Positions 7,871 through 15,418 of a stretch of 64,000 nucleotides of DNA are shown one piece after another (the stretch's first letter is position 1; every line of letters begins with the position of its first letter). Below the pieces are notes generated by a model. It did not search any database, was not told the origin of the DNA, and saw only the letters and a program-made list of their open reading frames with translations. The position numbers and the translations under genes are program-made. This DNA is from a bacterium (GTDB taxonomy: Bacteria; Planctomycetota; UBA1135; UBA2386): contig JAUILN010000017.1 in NCBI GenBank assembly GCA_030432695.1, positions 170,059 to 234,058 on the forward strand, given 5' to 3'.

Positions 7871-9175
7871 TCAGTCCTCGCGCTCGAGCTTGGCGAGGCG
7901 GCGGCGGGACCAGCGTTCGAGGCCGTCGAGGACCGCGGTGGCCTTGGCGAAGTAGAGCGGATCGAGCTGCGCGAGGTGGGCGCGGACAGTGGTTTCGGCC
8001 CGGTCGCGCCAATCGTCGGAGAGCCGGACGAGGTCGCGGTCGGCGAGGAGTTTGGCGAGGGCGAGGGCGACCTCCTGGTGGGCGCGGAGCGAGGGGTGGA
8101 CGTGGTCGACCAGGCGCTCGGGGCCGACGATCTGGAGTTCGCAGCGGCGCGCGAGTAGACGGTCGGCATCGAGCCACGCGGCGTCGTGGCGCCGGGCCGC
8201 GGTGTGAAGTGCCTTGCGCATGGGCTCGAGGATGCGCAGCGGGAACGCGTCGAGGTCCTTGGCGCGCAGGTAGTCGGTGCGCGCGGCGGCGTGGTCGTCG
8301 ACCGCTTCGTGGTGGAGGGCCTCGGCGTAGGCGGAGCGCGCGCCTCGGCCGCCGAGGAACGGTGGGCAGTCGCGGAGACGGGCCGGTGGTGAGACCACCA
8401 CGACCGGCACGCCGCGGGCGGAGGCGGCGGTGAGGATGCGCTCGACGGAGCGGGTGAAGTGGTCGACCGCGCTGCGTCGCCAGGCGTCGGAGCGGTCGAA
8501 GTCGGCGAGGCCGTCGAGGCGATCGAGCATCGTGTCGACCTCGGCGGGGAGTTGCGTCCGGGGCGCGACCGGCCGGAGTCCGAGCGCGTCTTGTAGTGCG
8601 TCGAACGTCGCGCTGCCGGCCAGCCACGCCATCGGCAGGGTGACGACGCGCGGCAGGCTGCTGCGCACCGGATAGCTCCGCGCCTCCAGGAACTCGTTGT
8701 GCCCGGTGCAGAGGACCAGCACGTCGGGCTGGTGGGCGAGCACCTCCTCGGCCAGCGGCACCAGGCGGTAGCTGGCGTAGCTGATGCCGCCACAGTTCAC
8801 GACCTCGTGATCGCGGGATCGATCCAGGTCGCCGGCTTCGAGCGCGAGTTCGAGCAGGCGGGGGAACGCGGTGGCGGTCGACCAGGGTCGGCCCTGGACG
8901 GTCGAGCCGCCGAGGCAGAACACGCGCAGGGCCCCCGGCGGCTTGCTGGCGGCGAACGACTGTGGGGCGAAGAAGCGCTCGCGGGCGGGATCGACCCGCC
9001 ACTGCGAGCCGTCGGCGCTCAGCACGAACAGCGGCGCCCGGCCGGCGAAGCCGACCAACGGGTCGTCGAGGACGGTGCGATCCGGCCAGCCGGCGACGCG
9101 GAGCGCACCCTCGGCGAGTGCGAACGGGGCCAGTCCGAGGAGGACGGCGAGGCAGCGGGCGACGGGCTTCCGCAT
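7871..9175 (-). CDS. Membrane-anchored SGNH/GDSL-type hydrolase
   Basis: A 434-residue protein with an N-terminal hydrophobic anchor (MRKPVARCLAVLLGLAPFAL). SGNH blocks are visible in order: FCLGGSTVQG (nucleophile Ser in a GxS context, about residue 95), VLCTGHNEF (block III, GHNE in place of GxND) and LVDHVHPS near residue 380 (block V, DxxH). These enzymes cleave ester bonds on sugars or lipids, or O-acetylate envelope polysaccharides. The nearby helical and charged segments carry no recognised domain. The start at 9175 is chosen because it begins the signal anchor. The function is given at the fold level only. Confidence 0.75.
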   Translation of the reverse strand: MRKPVARCLAVLLGLAPFALAEGALRVAGWPDRTVLDDPLVGFAGRAPLFVLSADGSQWRVDPARERFFAPQSFAASKPPGALRVFCLGGSTVQGRPWSTATAFPRLLELALEAGDLDRSRDHEVVNCGGISYASYRLVPLAEEVLAHQPDVLVLCTGHNEFLEARSYPVRSSLPRVVTLPMAWLAGSATFDALQDALGLRPVAPRTQLPAEVDTMLDRLDGLADFDRSDAWRRSAVDHFTRSVERILTAASARGVPVVVVSPPARLRDCPPFLGGRGARSAYAEALHHEAVDDHAAARTDYLRAKDLDAFPLRILEPMRKALHTAARRHDAAWLDADRLLARRCELQIVGPERLVDHVHPSLRAHQEVALALAKLLADRDLVRLSDDWRDRAETTVRAHLAQLDPLYFAKATAVLDGLERWSRRRLAKLERED

Positions 9176-9256
9176 CGGCAGACGGGAGCGTGGGCCGCGA
9201 TACCGGGCGGGGGAAGGGGCGGTCCGGCAGCTCGTCGTCGTTGTCGGTGGCTCGTA

Positions 9257-9380
9257 TTGCCAAAACGTCAAATTCTCTGAGCGGAGGATCGACCCGATAC
9301 TGCCGGCAAATCGCGCCTCAAGCCTTCCATTGGGCAGATAGAGGACGCTTGACGGCTGCGTCGGTCTTGCCAATAAGTCA
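9257..9380. promoter_or_regulatory. Pair of near-identical 14-bp boxes in a divergent promoter region
   Basis: TTGCCAAAACGTCA (9257-9270) and TTGCCAATAAGTCA (9367-9380) differ at two positions, point the same way and lie 96 bases apart. They sit in the 239-base gap between the minus-strand SGNH gene (start 9175) and the plus-strand gene at 9415, the most A+T-rich stretch nearby. They could be -35-type elements or binding sites of one regulator. Confidence 0.3.
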
Positions 9381-9414
9381 TGGATCGGGCGTTGTCGCCC
9401 GCAGCTTCTCCGCC

Positions 9415-9885
9415 ATGCAACTCGATCCGGTCCTCGTTCTCCCCGACACCGATGTTCCCCGTGGTCTGCTCTCGCGGCGCTCCCTGCTGGCGCTGCTCGG
9501 GGCGGGCGGCGCAGTCGCCGCCGGGAGTGCGCTCGGTGTCCTGCTCACTCCCCACGCGTCTGCCGCGCAGCGGGGCGCCGCTCCCTCCACCCTGGAGGAG
9601 GCCGAACTCCGTTGGGCGCGGTCGTTGGCCGAGGGGCCGCTCGGCGCGCTGGTCGCGGCGCGTTCGCCCTACCTGTTCGTGCTGGCGCGCACCGGCGACG
9701 CCGGTCTCGTCGACGGCGCCGAGCGGCTCGCGCAACTGGTGCTCACCGTCGACGGCCCACTCGTCGCAGCCGGCGACCGCGAGGCGGTGACCCGGCAACT
9801 CGTCGAGTCGCTGCGCGCCAGCGGGCTGGTCGAACGCGACGTCCGCGCTGCCGCGCTCGTCGCACGACTCGGAGGTGCGCGATGA
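9415..9885 (+). CDS. Tat-like exported protein, unknown function
   Basis: A 156-residue protein with twin arginines before a hydrophobic stretch (LLSRRSLLALLGAGGAVAAG), suggesting Tat or Sec export of a folded or cofactor-bearing partner. The mature part is helical (EEAELRWARSLAEGPLGALVAARS) and has no recognised domain. It overlaps the following gene by ATGA. A gluconate 2-dehydrogenase subunit-3-like architecture (Tat signal plus short helical body) is possible but unproven. Confidence 0.55.
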   Translation: MQLDPVLVLPDTDVPRGLLSRRSLLALLGAGGAVAAGSALGVLLTPHASAAQRGAAPSTLEEAELRWARSLAEGPLGALVAARSPYLFVLARTGDAGLVDGAERLAQLVLTVDGPLVAAGDREAVTRQLVESLRASGLVERDVRAAALVARLGGAR

Positions 9886-10190
9886 CCGGTTGGAAGCTGC
9901 TCGCGTGGGTCCCTGGCCGCGCGATCCAGGAGCCGCTGCCCAAGCCGCCGCTCGAGATCCCGGATGCCGTCGCCGAGGGCGGCGTGCTGGTGATCCAGGT
10001 GAACACCGGCGTGGCGGAGATCGGCCTCGTGGTGCCGGGTCACGGCACCGTGCTGGTCCCGGTGCCGAAGGACGGCCGCGTCGAATGGCGCGTGCCGCCG
10101 GACGTGCCGGGTGGCAGCACCATCACCGTCTCGGACCGCAACTACCCGAACCCTGCCGGCGGCGCCGTCGACGTCGTCGGCTCTCTCTGA
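9882..10190 (+). CDS. Short beta-rich protein coupled to the Tat-like protein
   Basis: A 102-residue protein whose ATG overlaps the upstream stop. It has no signal peptide. Alternating hydrophobic residues (GVLVIQVNTGVAEIGLVVPG, then GTVLVPVPKDGRVEWRVPP) predict a small beta sandwich of Ig-like or carboxypeptidase-regulatory type, ending near GSTITVSDRNYPNP. The function is unknown. Coupling implies it acts with the gene at 9415. Confidence 0.55.
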   Translation: MTGWKLLAWVPGRAIQEPLPKPPLEIPDAVAEGGVLVIQVNTGVAEIGLVVPGHGTVLVPVPKDGRVEWRVPPDVPGGSTITVSDRNYPNPAGGAVDVVGSL

Positions 10191-10265
10191 GCCCTCTTCT
10201 GCTCGCGCCGCGCGATCGAGGTCGGGTCGCGCGGCGTCACTCGCTGTCCCGACCAACCCGATGCC

Positions 10266-11360
10266 ATGCACGTTCGATCCCTCTCCCGTTCCGTCCTCCT
10301 CGCCAGCGGTTGCGTTGGCGCTCTCGCGCTGACCCCGGCAACGGCCGACGCCCAGCTCCGGCACGACCTGGTGCCCGCCATGCCGCAGAGTGCCGAGGGT
10401 GACTCGTCCCGCTACCTCGAAGGCCTCGGCAGCCATGGCCGCTCGCAGCTGCTGATCCACGCGACGCACCTCGCCGGCCTGCAGGGCCGCGCGCTGACCG
10501 GCGTGGCGTTCCGGCGCGATGGGCGCAGCACCTACGTCTGGCACGGTGGTGCGGTCGATCTCGTGGTCCGGATCGGCGCCGCGGCGAGTTCCGTCACCGC
10601 CCCGTCGTCGTCATTCCGCGACAACCTGCCGCAGCCCTTCGAGGTGTTCCGCGGCACGATCGATCTTCCCGCCACGGTGCCGACCGCCAACCCGATCGAC
10701 TGGACGGCCGGCAACGTGGTGGAGATCACCTTCGACCGGCCCTTCGCCTACGCGTCTGGTGATCTGGTCGTCGAGTGGGAGGGCACGCCGCGCCGCGGCG
10801 AGGAGTTCGGGTGGCCGATCGATGCCGTCGCCGAACAGATCGAAGGTCAGGTCCAGCGCATCGGCCAGGCCTGCGGCGGTCCGCGGGCTGCGGACGGCAC
10901 GCGGGCCTTCATCGCGCCGCGCACGCTGGTGCCCGGCCTGCACGCGCAGTTCGACCTGAGCGGGGAGCCCGGTGCGAGCGCGTTCCTGTTCCTCGCCGCG
11001 ACGCCGCTGCAGCAGAGCCTCGACCTCACGCCGTTCGGGGCACCTGGTTGTCGCGTCCACGTCGACCCGACGATGTTCCTCGCCGCGACGGTGTCGGCGC
11101 CCTGGGCCGACCCCAGCCACGGCGGCATCGGCCGCGCGCGGATCGCCCTTCCCGATGACTCCCATCTGCTCGGTGCGAACCTCGCCGCGCAGTGGCTCGA
11201 ACTCGGGTCGCGGGGACTCTCGACCTCGGAGGCGCTCGACTGCCGGCTTGCGGCGACGCTGCCGTCGATGGGGCTCGCACTGTGCTCGCAGCGAGAGGGC
11301 GGGGTGGTGAGCGTCACCACCCATCTCGCGCCGCGGGTCCGGTTCAGCTCTCGGCCGTGA
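10266..11360 (+). CDS. Secreted protein of unknown family
   Basis: A 364-residue protein with a signal peptide ending ATADAQ. The mature protein starts with LRHDLVPAMPQSAEGDSSRY and appears beta-rich with many Gly, Thr and Val residues (GRSTYVWHGGAVDLVVRIG). Two cysteines in GQACGG and one in GAPGCRVHVD could form a disulfide. The ending is beta-rich, with no anchor or sorting tag visible. No catalytic motif is apparent. It is likely an exported surface or matrix protein. Confidence 0.6.
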   Translation: MHVRSLSRSVLLASGCVGALALTPATADAQLRHDLVPAMPQSAEGDSSRYLEGLGSHGRSQLLIHATHLAGLQGRALTGVAFRRDGRSTYVWHGGAVDLVVRIGAAASSVTAPSSSFRDNLPQPFEVFRGTIDLPATVPTANPIDWTAGNVVEITFDRPFAYASGDLVVEWEGTPRRGEEFGWPIDAVAEQIEGQVQRIGQACGGPRAADGTRAFIAPRTLVPGLHAQFDLSGEPGASAFLFLAATPLQQSLDLTPFGAPGCRVHVDPTMFLAATVSAPWADPSHGGIGRARIALPDDSHLLGANLAAQWLELGSRGLSTSEALDCRLAATLPSMGLALCSQREGGVVSVTTHLAPRVRFSSRP

Positions 11361-11381
11361 CCCGGCGGCCGGTTCCCCGTC

Positions 11382-14207
11382 TCAGTCGCGGATGCGCACG
11401 ACGCGTAGGCCGACGAACGCCGGGGGCACCTCGCGGTCCCTCGCGTCACCGCGGTCGTCGCTCGCCGCGAGCACGTGGCCGCCGGGGTTCACGCTCGGCT
11501 TACCGTCGACGTCGATCCACTCCGCGGCATTGCCCCTGGCGTGGAACACGAATACCGCTGCGGTGCCTTCGCGGCGCTGCGCTCCGGGCACGCCGTCGTC
11601 GACGGCTCGCAGCGCGCGGTCGGGTCCGATTCCACGGATCCGTTCCGCGAGGCGCGTCGCGTCGTCGTGGCTCGGCGCATAGCCGGCGAGGGCGTCGAGG
11701 TCGTGCGGCGAGGGGCCGGCGGGCAGGGCCTCGTGTTCCTTCGCGGTGAGCAGCCGCCAGCGCGAGCCGGTGGTGGTCTGCAGCCACTCGAGGTAGGCCG
11801 TCACGTCGTCGGCGGTGATCGCGGTCACCGGGTGGTCGGGCAGACCACCGGGGTCTCGGTCGGCCCGGAACGACTGCCACTGGGCCCGAGTCACCTCGCA
11901 GCGGCCGACGTGGACGGTCTCGCCGGCGAGCCGCAGCGCGACGGTCTCCGGAACCAGCGCATTGCCCTCCGGGACCCCGAGCTTGCCGTCGTGGCGCGGC
12001 AGGCGCACGCGCAGCTCGAGCGCTTCGAGCGGCGAGCCGTCGGCGACCACGCGCTCGTCCCACGCCGTGTTCGCCTCGACCCCGAACAGGTGGCGGTCGA
12101 ACCACGCCAGCTCCTCGACCAGCTTGCGGCGCTGGTGGCTGAGCTTCTGCAGACCGTGGCCTTCCCCGGGGAACAGCACGAAGCGGACTGGCGCCTTGCC
12201 GACCCGCTGCAGCGCGCGGAACTGCTGCCAGCCCTGCTCGGTGGGCACGGCGGTGTCGTCGGTGCCGAAGAACACCAGCGTCGGGGTCGTCACCGTGTCG
12301 ATGCGGAACAGCGGCGACTTGGCGAGGTAGCCCGCGGGGTTCGTCCAGGGCGTGCCGCCGAGATAGAACTCGTCGAAGCCGGCGCCGAACGCGCAGTTGC
12401 CGAAGTCGCTGGTCCAGTTGACGTCGCCGGCGCCCGGCGCGCAGGCCTTGAACTGGTAGTCGTAGCCGGGGGCCAGCTCGGCGCCGTGGGTGAGTGCCGC
12501 GAGCGACAGGATCGCGCCGTTCGACCAGCCCACCAGGCCGAGGCGGTCGGGGTCGACCAGGCCGCGGTCGACCAAGAGGCGGATGCCGGCGAACAGGTCG
12601 ACGAGTTCGAGCTCGTAGTAGCGGCCCTTGATCGACTCGCCGAACGCGAGGCCGTAGCCCGAGCTGCCGTGGTAGTTGACCTTCAGCACGAACGCGCCGC
12701 GGGAGGTGTACAGGTTCGGCGTGTTGGCCCAGCGCTCGGTGAAGCGGTTGGGATCGTGGGCGTGCGGGCCGCCGTGGGTGACGAGTACGAGCGGCGCGCG
12801 CTGGCCCTCGGGGCGGTCGAGCGGGTGGTAGAGGATCGCCTCGACGCGGTCACCCTGGGCTCCCTCGTAGTCGAGGATCTCGGTGTGTGCGTGGCGCAGG
12901 CCTTCGAAACCGTCGCCGCCGGCGCGGTAGACGTCGGCGAGATCCGCGAGGTCGGCGCCGCCGAGGCTGGCGCGGCGCACGTGGTCGGGGGTCGAGGCGT
13001 CGCCCTGGATCACCAACACGGTGTCGGCGCGCGGCGCGGCGATCAGGTCGTGCAGCGGGAGCTCTAGGTCTGGTCGCAGGTCGCGACGTTCGTAGCTGCC
13101 GTCGGGCCGGCGAACGAAGCGGGCCCACACCGGCTCGACGCCGTGCATCAGGGCGGCGACGAAGCCGTCGGCGCGCGGCACGACCATCTCCTGCAGGCCG
13201 CGGTCGGTGCCGAGGTCGACGTCGCGGATCGACCAGCCGTCGGCGGTGAACTCGACCTCGGCGAGTCGTTCGACCGCGGCCCAGTCCTGGCCGTCGACCG
13301 ACGGAGTGGGTAGCCGAACGAACAGGCCGGAGCCGTCGGGTCGCCACGCGAAGCCGCTCGGCTTGGAGCGGCGGTCGGGGTAGAGCTCGCGGGCGGTACC
13401 GGTCTCCAGGTCGTGCACGAAGCAGCGCGGCGGCTCGTCGGACAAGGCCTCGAAGCTCGGGCTCCGCGAGTGCATCGCGACCGCGCGGCGGCCGTCGGGC
13501 GACAGCGAGAACGAGGCGATCGGCAGGTCGTTGGTGGTGAGCCGGCGGAGCTTCGCGCCCTCGAGGGTGAACTCGAACAAGCGGCTGCGCGCGTCGCGCC
13601 ACAGGTCGCGGTCCTCGACCACGCGGCTGTCGTCCTTCTTCTCGTCCGACTCGAGTTCGCGGCGGCTCTTGCGCTCGCGGGCCAGCAGCACCAGCGCGTC
13701 GTCGCCCTTCCAGGCGAAGGACTGCACGCCGTGGTCGATGCGGGTCAGCGGGCGGGGGGCGCCACCGCGGAGGTCGAGGAGCCAGACCTGCGAACCGCGG
13801 TCGTCGTCGTCGGGGCCGTCGACGCCGTCGGGGAACTCCGCCGACGACAGGAAGGCGATGCGCTGGCCGTCGGGAGCGAAGGCCGGGGACGAGACCGGGA
13901 AGCGGCCGACGGTGAGTTCGCGGTGGCGCGCGCCGTCCGCCAGGTCGGTCAGGTCCGTGAGCATGAGCGTCGCGAGCTGCCGGTCCTTCTCCGGGTCGGG
14001 CCGGCGCCGCAGCCACAGGGCGTGGCTGCCGTCGTCGCTGAGCTGCCAGGATGTTGCCTGCTCCTGGTCGACGACGTCGTCGACGGTCCAGGTCCTCGGG
14101 GGCTGGGTCCTCGGGCTCTGGGACAGGGCGGGCATGACGAGGGCGAGGGCGGACAGGAATGCGGGAAGGGCCGCGCGGGCCGGGGCTGTGGATCGCGTGC
14201 GCTGCAT
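11382..14207 (-). CDS. S9 prolyl-oligopeptidase family protease fused to an FGE/SUMF1-like domain
   Basis: A 941-residue exported protein. Residues 1-30 are a signal peptide, about 35-430 a beta-propeller (repeats such as PDGQRIAFLSS and PDGRRAVAMHS), and about 440-700 an alpha/beta-hydrolase. The triad is visible: Ser562 in GLVGWSNGA, Asp651 in GTDDTAVP, His684 in GEGHGL. This matches S9 peptidases of the dipeptidyl- or acylaminoacyl-peptidase type. From about 740 a second module follows, with hallmarks of formylglycine-generating-enzyme-like domains: HVGRCEVTRAQWQSF, AYLEWLQTTTGSRWRLLTAKEHE, ARGNAAEWIDVDG and FVGLRVVRI. In non-enzymatic family members this fold binds ligands. The fusion is unusual; it may target the protease. 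The start is the ATG at the signal peptide. Confidence 0.85.
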   Translation of the reverse strand: MQRTRSTAPARAALPAFLSALALVMPALSQSPRTQPPRTWTVDDVVDQEQATSWQLSDDGSHALWLRRRPDPEKDRQLATLMLTDLTDLADGARHRELTVGRFPVSSPAFAPDGQRIAFLSSAEFPDGVDGPDDDDRGSQVWLLDLRGGAPRPLTRIDHGVQSFAWKGDDALVLLARERKSRRELESDEKKDDSRVVEDRDLWRDARSRLFEFTLEGAKLRRLTTNDLPIASFSLSPDGRRAVAMHSRSPSFEALSDEPPRCFVHDLETGTARELYPDRRSKPSGFAWRPDGSGLFVRLPTPSVDGQDWAAVERLAEVEFTADGWSIRDVDLGTDRGLQEMVVPRADGFVAALMHGVEPVWARFVRRPDGSYERRDLRPDLELPLHDLIAAPRADTVLVIQGDASTPDHVRRASLGGADLADLADVYRAGGDGFEGLRHAHTEILDYEGAQGDRVEAILYHPLDRPEGQRAPLVLVTHGGPHAHDPNRFTERWANTPNLYTSRGAFVLKVNYHGSSGYGLAFGESIKGRYYELELVDLFAGIRLLVDRGLVDPDRLGLVGWSNGAILSLAALTHGAELAPGYDYQFKACAPGAGDVNWTSDFGNCAFGAGFDEFYLGGTPWTNPAGYLAKSPLFRIDTVTTPTLVFFGTDDTAVPTEQGWQQFRALQRVGKAPVRFVLFPGEGHGLQKLSHQRRKLVEELAWFDRHLFGVEANTAWDERVVADGSPLEALELRVRLPRHDGKLGVPEGNALVPETVALRLAGETVHVGRCEVTRAQWQSFRADRDPGGLPDHPVTAITADDVTAYLEWLQTTTGSRWRLLTAKEHEALPAGPSPHDLDALAGYAPSHDDATRLAERIRGIGPDRALRAVDDGVPGAQRREGTAAVFVFHARGNAAEWIDVDGKPSVNPGGHVLAASDDRGDARDREVPPAFVGLRVVRIRD

Positions 14208-14268
14208 GGACAGCCGGGCAGCATGGCGGGAGGCGTCGGCCAGCGGAACGCAGCAGGAAGACCGAGAA

Positions 14269-14793
14269 ATGTCGTTGCAACAACTAATGGGCGCCCTAGA
14301 GTCTCCGCCCGCCCGTGAAGCCATGGCCCGTTCGCTCCGCGAAGAGATCCAGCAGTCCCGCCCGTTCGCCTCGCGTGCCACCGAGGTGGCCCTCGGTCTG
14401 CTGCGCACCAACGACCTGTTCGCGGCGGCGACCGCGGCGCTGCTGCGACCACACGGCCTCACGCAGTCGTCGTACAACGTACTGCGGATCCTGCGCGGTG
14501 CCGGCGACGAGGGGCTGCCCTGCGCCCAGATCGGCCAGCGGATGGTCAGCCGCGTGCCCGACGTGACACGCTTGGTCGACCGGTTGGTCGAGCGCGGCCT
14601 GGTCGACCGCCAACGCAGCGAGTCGGATCGACGGGTGGTGTGGATCCGCCTGCTGCCGGCCGGTCGCGAATTGCTCGCCGGGCTGGACCAGCCGATCGAG
14701 GACCTGAACCGGCGGCTCTGCAGCGGCCTGGACGACGGCCAGCTCGCCGGCCTGATCGGCTTGCTCGACACCCTTCGCGCCGGCGTCGGCTGA
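14269..14793 (+). CDS. MarR-family transcriptional regulator
   Basis: A 174-residue protein with a winged helix-turn-helix. GLTQSSYNVLRILRGAGDEGLPCAQIGQRM leads into the recognition helix, and DVTRLVDRLVERGLVDRQRSESDRRVVWIRL is the classical MarR wing. The ATG at 14269 follows AGGAAG at 14255-14260. Such repressors usually bind as dimers and sense small aromatic or oxidising compounds. Its probable target is the following doxX-like gene. It is divergent from the protease gene at 14207, with 61 bases between. A GTTGCAAC dyad lies at 14274-14281, just inside the gene, and may be an autoregulatory operator. Confidence 0.88.
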   Translation: MSLQQLMGALESPPAREAMARSLREEIQQSRPFASRATEVALGLLRTNDLFAAATAALLRPHGLTQSSYNVLRILRGAGDEGLPCAQIGQRMVSRVPDVTRLVDRLVERGLVDRQRSESDRRVVWIRLLPAGRELLAGLDQPIEDLNRRLCSGLDDGQLAGLIGLLDTLRAGVG

Positions 14794-14849
14794 CCACGAA
14801 GGCGCTTTCGACTTCCATCCTGCACCGCGGGACCCTTTCGATCCAGAAC

Positions 14850-14858
14850 TTGTGACAA
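14850..14858. promoter_or_regulatory. Possible MarR operator upstream of doxX-like gene
   Basis: TTGTGACAA is a 9-base dyad (TTGT-N-ACAA) 23 bases before the doxX-like ATG. Its TTG/CAA half-sites match those of the GTTGCAAC dyad at the start of the marR gene. MarR proteins commonly bind such short dyads, so both may be sites of the neighbouring regulator. This is pattern only. Confidence 0.25.
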
Positions 14859-14881
14859 CGACAATCGGTAGAACACGAACC

Positions 14882-15307
14882 ATGAGCGCTTCCAAGCACA
14901 GTGCTTCCCTCGCCCCGTCCGTCGGCCTCCTCCTGCTCCGCGTGATGGTGGGCGCGGTGTTCGTCTTCCACGGCAGCCAGAAGCTGTTCGGCTGGTTCGG
15001 TGGCTATGGCCTCGACGGCACCGGTCAATGGATGGAGAGCATCGGACTGCCGTTCGGAACCGTCTCGGCGGCGCTGGCTGGCGGCACCGAACTGCTCGGT
15101 GGGATTGCGTTGGCGGCGGGCTTCTGGCCGCGGCTCGTCGCAATGCCGCTCGCCGTGACGATGCTGGTGGGTGCGTTCACGGCCCACACCGGGTTCGACG
15201 TGCAGCAGGGCGGGATGGAGTATCCGCTGACGCTGGCGGTGGTCTGCGTGGCCCTCGCGCTGGTCGGCGGTGGTCGGTTCGTGGTCGCCCCGCGTTCCGC
15301 AGGTTGA
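14882..15307 (+). CDS. DoxX-family membrane protein
   Basis: A 141-residue protein with four predicted spans and the DoxX hallmark near the first: LLLRVMVGAVFVFHGSQKLFGWFGGYG. Further spans are GGTELLGGIALAAGFWPRL, AMPLAVTMLVGAFTAH and PLTLAVVCVALALVGGG. DoxX proteins act at the inner membrane, some in redox or thiosulfate-related complexes and some in oxidative-stress responses. An in-frame GTG at 14852 exists, but the ATG at 14882 gives the normal length. Adjacency to marR suggests stress-inducible expression. Confidence 0.87.
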   Translation: MSASKHSASLAPSVGLLLLRVMVGAVFVFHGSQKLFGWFGGYGLDGTGQWMESIGLPFGTVSAALAGGTELLGGIALAAGFWPRLVAMPLAVTMLVGAFTAHTGFDVQQGGMEYPLTLAVVCVALALVGGGRFVVAPRSAG

Positions 15308-15418
15308 TCGGGAAAACCCCGTATCAACGGGATATCCCCGAGATAAATCAACAGGCCTCGGGTTCAGGGCAGGTGCCGTGAGGGTCGATCCGGAAAACGG
15401 ATCTCCACCTGAACGGAC

